Origin: Cryptomeria japonica | Lineage: Eukaryota; Streptophyta; Pinopsida; Cupressales; Cupressaceae | Direction of reading: 5' to 3' | DNA: 64,000 bases | Assembly (NCBI RefSeq): GCF_030272615.1 | Contig: NC_081414.1 | Location: forward strand, 780,554,119-780,618,118 | Shown: piece after piece, positions 57,131 through 64,000 of the stretch | How positions within the stretch are numbered: the first letter of the stretch is position 1 | Layout of the letters: every line of letters begins with the position of its first letter | Translations under genes and position numbers: made by a program | The notes under the pieces: model-generated | The model's database searches: none | What the model was told of the DNA's origin: nothing | The model's input: the letters and a program-made list of their open reading frames with translations, nothing else

Positions 57131-58915
57131 GGAGAGTGCTAATATCAAAGTAGATGAGCTGAACATAAGTCAAACCAGAGTTTATGAGAAGGAATCGACA
57201 GTGGAAATGATTATATCTGAACTAGTAGAACCTTTACCTGAACAAAGAATTGAACTAGTTACTCTGGCAACATTAGAGAATTCTACAGTAACTGAAGAAC
57301 AAGGAAGAGGAACAAAAAGTCAGAAGACTCCAAGGTATGTGAGATTGAATCATTCTAAAGATCAAATCATTGGGGATAAGAGCAATGGAGTGATGACAAG
57401 AAGAAGATTGGAAACTAATGAGGTATGCTTAATTTCACCAGTTGAACCAGTATCAGTAATTGAGGCATGTAAAGATGAACATTGGTTGAAAGCTATGGAA
57501 GAAGAGTTAGATTAGATTGAGAAAAATAACACATGGACTTTGGTTCCCCGGCCTAAAAATAAAAATCTTATTGGAACTAAATGGGTTTTTAGAAATAAAT
57601 TGAATGAAGATGGTCAAGTTATAAGGAATAAGGCTAGATTAGTTTGTAAAGGATATTCTCATAAAGAAAGAATTGATTATGGAGAGACTTTTGCACCTGT
57701 AGATAGGATTGAAGATGTAAGATTATTTCTTTCCTATGTTGCTTATAAAAACTATAAGGTTTATCAAATGGATGCTAAATGTGTATTTTTGAATGGGGAC
57801 ATTGATGAGGAAGTTTATATTGAGCAATGTGATGGCTTCTTACTATCAAAATGATACAGATATGGTTTGTAGACATTAAGGAAAGTGTTATATGGATTGA
57901 AACAAGCACCTAGAGCTTGGTATGCAAGGCTGGATAAATATATTTTGAAGCTTGGTTTTACTAAGGGCAGTACTTATAGTAATTCATATTAGAAAATCAT
58001 TGATGATGATATACTAATTTTTGAAGTATTTGTTGATGACATTATCTTTGGAGGTGAAGATAAGTTATACATAGAATTTTCTAAGAATATGGAGAAAGAA
58101 TTTGAGATGTCTATGATTGGTGAGATGAAATTTTTCTTAGGTTTGCAGATTACTCAGACATAGAAAGGCATTTTTATCTATCAAACTAAATATGCTACGA
58201 AATAGTTGAAGATATTTGGTATGGAAGATTCTAAACCAGTAAGTACTCCTACAGTTACAAGTGAGAAATTGACAAGAAAAGATGTTTCTGCACTGATAAA
58301 TCCTACAAGATAGAAATCTGTGATTGGAGGTCTGCTTTATTTGACTCAAAAAAGGCTTGATATTATGAATGAGATGGCGGTGAAAAGGACTTTTAGATAC
58401 TTGGAAGGTACATTAGAATATGGCTTGTGGTACCATAAGGATGATAACTTTACTGTATGCATATAGAGATGTTGATTGGGCTGGAGATGTTGATGACCAG
58501 AAAAGTACTTCCGATGGAGCTTTCTTTCTTGGAAAGAAGTTGGTTTCATGGATCAACAAGAAACAGTCATGTACTTCTCTATCTACTGTTGAAGCTGAGT
58601 ATGTTGCTGCTGCTACTAACTATACACAAGTTTTATGGATGAAGCAAATGTTGAAGGATATAAAGGTGGATTGTGATGCATTGGTAGTTATTCACTGTGA
58701 TAACTCTACTACTATTGATATATCAAAGAATCTGGTATTTCATTCTAAAACAAAGCACATATCTATCAAGTACAACTTTTTGAAGGAGAAGGTAGAAGCA
58801 AATAAAGTTAGATTGTTTATGTGAACACTAAAGAGAAGATTGTAGATATTTTCACTAAACCTTTATCTAAGGAATCATTTGAATACTGGAGAGATAGATT
58901 GGGAGTTTCTGCCCC
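57131..58915 (+). pseudogene. Copia reverse transcriptase and RNase H
   Basis: Linker with EACKDEHWLKAMEEELD (57464-57514), then the RT start NTWTLVPRPKNKNLIGTKWV, ARLVCKGYSHKERIDYGETF, YQMDAKCVFLNGDIDEEVYI, LYGLKQAPRAWYARLDKY and the catalytic FVDDIIFGG (FVDD 58029-58040). RNase H: YRDVDWAGDVDDQKSTSDG (58458-58515), SWINKKQSCTSLSTVEAEY, HCDNSTTIDISKN, KTKHISIKYNFLKEKV. Stops at 57513, 57852, 57867, 57989, 58159, 58204, 58310 and 58824 disable it. The RT/RNase H core is still among the best preserved pol sequence in the window. Confidence 0.93.
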
Positions 58916-59264
58916 TCTAGTATAGACTTGATTGATACGGTTTGGCATCAATCTGACATGCACTATCAGAAATACTATTCATTCTAGTATTGGCGTGGGA
59001 TGCTATTGCTCAAGGGGAGTAGTCAGCTTTGTGATCCAGTGGTTTATGTTATTTCTTTGATATTTTTGTTAGATTTCTAGCATTCATGTCAAATGGGGAG
59101 TGGTATTTATGTGAAAAAGAAAAAGGTAAAGAAAGTGAAAAGAAAGGGAGATTGATATTCAGAGCTATATGTGAGATTTTGTTGGTTATCTTCCACAGGG
59201 GGATACTTGTTTGGCATTTCTTGGTACTTAGATGTTTTTCACATCTAGTGTTGTCATCAATGTG
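58916..59264 (+). other. Copia 3' untranslated region
   Basis: Non-coding sequence between the end of RNase H and the polypurine tract, with short purine-rich runs (GAAAAAGAAAAAGG, GAAAAGAAAGGGAG). Confidence 0.6.
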
Positions 59265-59276
59265 AAAGGGGGATAT
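59265..59276 (+). other. Polypurine tract of the copia element
   Basis: AAAGGGGGATAT lies directly before the 3' LTR start TGTTAGTTATTTGG. Confidence 0.85.
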
Positions 59277-60500
59277 TGTTAGTTATTTGGTGGAATTGAT
59301 TATGTGTTGCATTGATGTTTTGTCATTGATGCCAACATTAGCTATTTGGATGCTTTACCCGGCACCCTTCTGGTCCTGGTAGGATGAGCAATTTCTGGTC
59401 AACTTAGATCTGGCATGATCCGGTAGGCTCCAGTATAATCTAGTGATAAAATTGGCTTGTTCATGATACTTACACTCATATTTGATCAATTGGTTTTGCT
59501 CTAGAGATTGGATAATATCCTCCTTGCTTAGAAGATTGGTTTCTGGTTTCGACGAGGGTTTCACCGATAGAGATTTTTATGGATATCTTTAGTGAATTGC
59601 ATAAGTGGTGCTGGTGCAGCTTCTGATGGAGTTTCAGGATGTTGTTGATGATCATGTTCGAGACCTGGTAGTTGGAGATCATTGCTGAAGTGTGTGGACC
59701 TATACTTGGTCCTGATTGATCTAGGTTATGGACTGACTTTAATGTAACATGTGGATAGGACCTATTGATGTATTTATGGAATGTCTTATGTGTTGATATT
59801 ACTTGTTTAGTCTAAGGCCGATATGGTTTGGAATTATGTGATTGGCTTATTGTCTGGTGGCCGACCTAATTGTTTATGGTCGAAGGTTTGTATATATAGA
59901 TATAAGATCTTATTGTAGATCATCATGGTTACATGTAAGAGGTCTTGGTCAAGGAATGTAATGTGTGAATAATGTAATATCATTCAGGCAGAGGATTTAA
60001 TCGATCATTGGAGATCGAATTGGGTTTATGTAAGAGGGTATAGTCCTCTAGTATTGAGCTTAACCAGAACTGTACTCAGGCATAGGAGATGTTATCTTTT
60101 GTAGTTAAACACTTCTTTGGATTGTAGTCTGGATTTATATGTAGTCAGTGAGGCTCCTTCTATGATGAGCAGTGTCCTCTATGATGTTGGCCTTCCTGCA
60201 AGTGAAGTCCCCTCAATTTTAATTCACATAATTACTATATAAGTATTCTTTGACTTTGGGTAGGCTTGCAACCATGGTTTTTCCCTTTATCGGGTTTTCC
60301 ACGTACAAATCTTGGTGTTGTGTGAATGGCTTTTATTTTTTGATTATTGTTTATGCTTAATTGGTTTATATGCTATTCTGGTATTAATGTTTTAGTTTCC
60401 AATATTAAAGTTTAAATTGCTAATGGTTCCTGTAATCTGTGACAATTGATTCACCACCCCCCCCTCTCAGTTGTCTTTTGATTATCGGAACTGTCTAGCA
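59277..60500 (+). repeat. 3' LTR of the copia element
   Basis: 1224 bp, TGTTAGTTATTTGGTGG to CTGTCTAGCA. Copy of 53465-54692 with scattered substitutions and few indels, implying an old but not extreme age. Confidence 0.92.
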
Positions 60501-60505
60501 TAGGT

Positions 60506-60900
60506 CCCTTAAGGTTTAGGAGTGGAGCTGAGCTCTTTGAACTTAGAGATGTTTAAAATATCAATGCATAGAGAAGGGCTTGAAGGAGTAAAATCTAGGC
60601 CACTGGTAGGGATTAATTTTAGATAAAATTGTAAAGTCAAAGGATAAGCCCTTGGTGTAGGGGAAAGCCATGTTTTGTTTTGGCCATAGCTACAAACTAG
60701 AAACTAGATGAGAAAAGAAAGTACATGAGAAATTTATTTGAACCCATACCTTAAATGGTTAATCATGGGGAAGAGTTTTGAATAGAAGCATTTGAACCTC
60801 CCATCCAAGGTGATGAACTTCATGAGGAGCAATGCCAACTATTTCTATATTATAGGTAAGTCATTCTAGATGATAAAAATATATTGATAACACTTGTAAC
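60506..60900 (-). pseudogene. LINE ORF3 core, right of the copia insertion (copy E5)
   Basis: One minus frame gives LLLMKFITLDGRFKCFYSKL then MINHLRYGFK and FLVCSYGQNKTW, clearly matching the ORF3 core (ITLDGRF...LLNHFRH) of the copies at 22884 and 27578. Together with 52471-53464 it is one LINE 3' end split by the copia element. It starts abruptly near 60900. Confidence 0.65.
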
Positions 60901-60919
60901 TGCATCTTAAATTAGGAAT

Positions 60920-61375
60920 GAATTATAAATATCTCATACCTATAAAATGGTGATGCATTAATGTGTTTAATGCTATATTACATTTTATTTTAAATAAAAA
61001 AGACAAAGAATGGTTTCCCTTCCTTACAATATTATTTTAGAAATAAATCTCTAACTATTTGATGTTATAATGCACTTATTTTTTTCAATTGTAGGATGGA
61101 AAAAATGTTAAAATATAATTTTCCTAGACTAACTTGATAACTTCCAACAAATTTTTATATATTCATATTTATTTTTCTTTATATTTTAGTGATCTCTTTT
61201 CTGCATTTTTTTTATGGACTATATAAATCATGTAAATTATTTTGTCTTTGACTTTTTAGTAGATTACAATATTTCATTAAAAGATATATTATATATTTAA
61301 TAAAACTTTGATGCTATATTTTTTATTAGGTTAAATGAAGTAGCCTCAAAACCCTTTACAAGAAAATTTTATGAG
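60920..61375. other. AT-rich DNA, nothing recognised
   Basis: No frame, repeat or element end identified. Confidence 0.5.
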
Positions 61376-61380
61376 GATTT

Positions 61381-61948
61381 TGTTGAATGAACCAATATAT
61401 TGAGAGGGGGGCTAAATTAGTATTCCGCAAATTTAACACACATAAATTCTAAAACTAAATTCGATCTCAATTAACTTTACCATAACATCTGAAGCATGAG
61501 TTTCGGAGCACCAAAACTTAAATACAAAAAACTTGAGCAATGACAACCAACTTATTAAAAATATGTTATCATATCTGCAAAAGGACAAGAATGTGAAGCA
61601 CTACAATCCTATCAATTGTCAACTAAATATCAACATACTACAATATTGTTAAAACATATACATGTAGAGCATGAAACCAATTGCCACAACCAACATAAAA
61701 ATCAATCAATATGAAAAACATATCCACAAACTAAAACTACATAATTCAGGAGAAACAATCTATTGGAAGAGTATATTTATAACCACTACTAGCTGCCTTT
61801 CGTTCATACATATCTAACTTCCACTGTTATGCACTTCCAATATTCTGTAAGCTCATCATATACTACAAACCTTATATATTTATAATATCTGGACTAATTT
61901 GGATCACCAAGATTGACATCAATGACAACCAATCAAGCATTTCTAACA
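61381..61948 (-). mobile_element. Probable solo LTR
   Basis: 568 bp with ends TGTTGAATGAACC and TTTCTAACA, flanked by GATTT and TATTT, a 5-bp duplication with one change. Its G run near the left end (TGAGAGGGGGGCTAAATTAG) and GACATCAATGACAACC near the right end resemble the layout of the element 1 LTR, which is in minus orientation. No partner LTR or interior is present. Confidence 0.5.
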
Positions 61949-62239
61949 TATTTGGAACCTTGAAATTAAACACTGCCAATAGATAAGAGAAGACAAATAG
62001 AAACCCAACAAGAAAAAATTAGAAAGATAAAAAAATCAAATAATTGTATACAAACGCATAAGGATTAAGCCACCAATAATTTATAACTCATAAAAATAAT
62101 CACCACATTGGTTTTGAGAGGACTCCCATAACCTTAAGAAAAGTTGCAAAAGGTAAAACATTGATTCTCTACAGCATACAAATAGTAGACCATATGCAAT
62201 TGAACCGGAGAAATGCTATTGAATCAACAAACACCCCCT

Positions 62240-62525
62240 ACATCTACCTCAATAATATGGGAAGGGTTTAATCCAAAGGAACGTTAGTTGTAACTCCCTT
62301 ACAACATCTAGCGTGATCTTTTGCAAACCAATTCTCCACCTCTATAGGATAGATTTGTAGCATATGGAAAAGGAACACCCTATCCATCCACCTCAATAGG
62401 ATAATAAGAGTAACATCCAAAGGAAGGGTAGTCACATATCCATTCCAACATCTCCTACCATATCTAGCAAACCAAGTCTCCACCTTGATAAAAATAACTT
62501 GCACCTCTATAAGATAGATCTCCAA
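62240..62525 (-). repeat. CCACCTC-ATAGGA repeat (locus B), two units of about 130 bp
   Basis: The sequence CAAAGGAACGTTAGTTGTAA...CCACCTCTATAGGATAGAT (62275-62350) is repeated with drift at 62407-62515, and TCCACCTCAATAGGA occurs near 62388. On the minus strand the two units read as related peptides (PIEVENWFAKDHARCCKG; KVETWFARYGRRCWNG). Same family as 30700-31480. Confidence 0.55.
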
Positions 62526-62529
62526 TAGA

Positions 62530-64000
62530 TGATTGGGATAAAATAAAAGAAGAAAATAACCCATAACCTAGAACTCAACCTTAATAGGAGCATAAAAAGT
62601 GTGGGAGAAAGATAGGGTAGGAAAATCCCCTCAAGTCCAAAGCCACAACATAAGAGAAAAATCCACTATCAACAAAAACCCCTAACCAAAAAAAAATGGG
62701 CCTTGAAAACTACTAGACACAACCAAACTCACCAAAACAAGGAGCTTGTGGGAAAGAGACGAAAATGGAAACCAACAAAAAAATCCCTTAGGGATGACCA
62801 AAGATAGGAATATGAAAAGAAGATTGAACACGGAAAAAACACATAAAAAGACACCTCCACCCATAAAAAATTGAGTAGTGATACTAGCCAAGGACCAAAC
62901 CCTAATACATCCATGCAATGAAGGGGCACCAAAAAATACAAACACTTGCAGGGGTAGTCGAAAACCCCTTAACCACTTCGAAATATCCCATCTCACTATC
63001 CTTTGATATCATAGCAACCAAGCACCAAGGAGCCTAAACAACTACAATAGCACTAGAAATCCCAAACTAAAATCTACCCCCCTAAAAAGATAAGCCCTCT
63101 TCCACAACAACCTCCATAATGCATAGGAAAAAAATAAGGGCCAAAACATTGGTAAATCCCGAGAACAACACACAAAAAATCCAATGCATAGCCTAGGGAA
63201 GATCCTCACCAGTAGAAACAACCAAAGAAGTGGCAGACAAAGAGCCACCAAAACAGTGGGATAGGGAGGAAAAGTGCCAAGAAAGAACTTGACTGCAAAA
63301 ATCTAATAAAATAACATTATTGACCCTGACAAATGAATAAGATACAACACCCTTGGCACCATCATTAATGAAAAGGGCAACAAATTGTCCAAATAGAGCC
63401 TCTAGCTAAAAAATAACCAATGCAAAAGGGAGGAAAAGGAAAAATTACTAGCTAGCCCTACAAAATGGAACAAACAAAGTCATCCAACAAGGAGTCCTTC
63501 TACAGATAGGGGAGTAGCTAGAATAAGTCCAAATGGTATCCTTCAAAAAAGAAAACCCCCTCCAAAGAAAGCAATAGTAGAACCCTTGCAACAACACCAT
63601 TAGGGTCACTCTTGACTTGAGAATCACTAATGCCAGGAACACCCTCACCAGGGGACACCCAAATGCAACCCTTGAGTCCTCTTCCACCAATCCACTCCAA
63701 GTGAAGCCATTGGAAAGACACCAAAATGACATCCTTACCAGCATCTTGTTCACCCACCAAAGCTTTACCAACAACTTTGTCTTCCTACAATTTATCTCTC
63801 CCACTTGCTCCACCATCATCCTCTTCATCATTTGAATCTTCCCTTGCAACTTCAGTTCCCCCTAGTTCTCATTCTCCCACCCACACCACTCATTTCAAAA
63901 ATTTATATCTATAGTTACAAGGGTTATCTACATCAATATTATTTTTCTATTACCTTGATGCTATATTATCTTTAAGAACATCATATTTAACCCAATATGT
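62530..64000 (-). other. Unassigned DNA beside the repeat (locus B)
   Basis: Purine- and A-rich on the plus strand. Minus frames of 60-130 codons (63849-63448, 63760-63518, 62996-62682) overlap each other in different frames and show no recognisable domain. Its position beside the CCACCTC repeat parallels 31500-31865, so it may be the body of the same repeat family. Runs off the window end. Confidence 0.35.

Larger units (their letters stand above)
53465..60500 (+). mobile_element. Near-complete Ty1/copia retrotransposon, inserted in a LINE
   Basis: 7,036 bp with LTRs of 1228 and 1224 bp, primer site, gag, protease, integrase, RT, RNase H and a polypurine tract, in copia order (integrase before RT). 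Flanks GAGGT and TAGGT are a 5-bp target duplication with one change. Coding parts carry more than twenty stops plus shifts, many of them TAG or TGA where Trp, Gln or Arg is expected. Such changes fit decay of methylated DNA. It cannot move by itself. Confidence 0.92.

Overview
This window looks like a stretch of transposon graveyard from a large plant nuclear genome. It is AT-rich, has no intact host gene, and is packed with old Ty1/copia and Ty3/gypsy LTR retrotransposons and plant L1-type LINEs, nested in each other and broken by stop codons. Very old LTR elements with plant-type initiator-tRNA primer sites and little removal fit a gymnosperm best, but that is inference; the sequence only shows a seed-plant-like repeat repertoire. 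No tRNA, rRNA, CRISPR or prokaryote-type operon was seen. All names, boundaries and homologies come from reading the sequence and the translated frames; no database was searched.

Layout. 1-2.3 kb: 5' part (gag, primer site, probable LTR) of a gypsy element on the minus strand. 2.4-12.6 kb: a copia element (+) split inside its reverse transcriptase by an 8.5 kb minus-strand LTR element (2530-11052, 5-bp duplication GTTTA on both sides). That element in turn carries a solo LTR (3722-5155, duplication CATAT). 12.8-18.5 kb: a second complete but apparently non-coding LTR element (duplication AGATG). It sits in the kinase part of a wrecked S-domain (G-type lectin) receptor-kinase pseudogene at 18.5-19.1 kb. 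20.5-24.4 kb and 26.1-28.3 kb: two LINE copies in opposite orientation. 33.7-43.3 kb: a LINE RNase H scrap, a tandem gag-only copia structure (LTR-gag-LTR-gag-LTR), an ORF1-only LINE derivative inserted in it with a 17-bp target duplication, and a third LINE 3' end. 45.2-49.2 kb: a short LTR element whose only gene encodes a G-patch plus zinc-knuckle protein. 49-53 kb: AT-rich DNA with microsatellites. 52.5-60.9 kb: a further, tentative LINE 3' end, interrupted by a near-complete 7 kb copia element with gag, protease, integrase, RT and RNase H. 61-64 kb: a probable solo LTR and a repeat family also found at 30.7-31.5 kb.

Most interesting signal. The LINE copies at 20.5-24.4 kb and 26.1-28.3 kb share a layout I do not recognise from described plant LINEs. 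The RT/RNase H gene (ORF2) is followed, 200-300 bp on, by a separate ORF of about 570 codons ('ORF3'), then by a LINE 3' tail. ORF3 has a conserved core, a charged linker, a helical coiled-coil-like region and a conserved basic C-terminus. Two further ORF3+tail copies lie at 41.7-43.3 kb and, less certainly, at 52.5-60.9 kb. The copies are diverged and cut at different 5' points, so ORF3 seems to be a stable part of this LINE lineage. The same 3' tail ends an ORF1-only element at 34676-36460, which suggests a family of partner elements moved by one LINE machinery.
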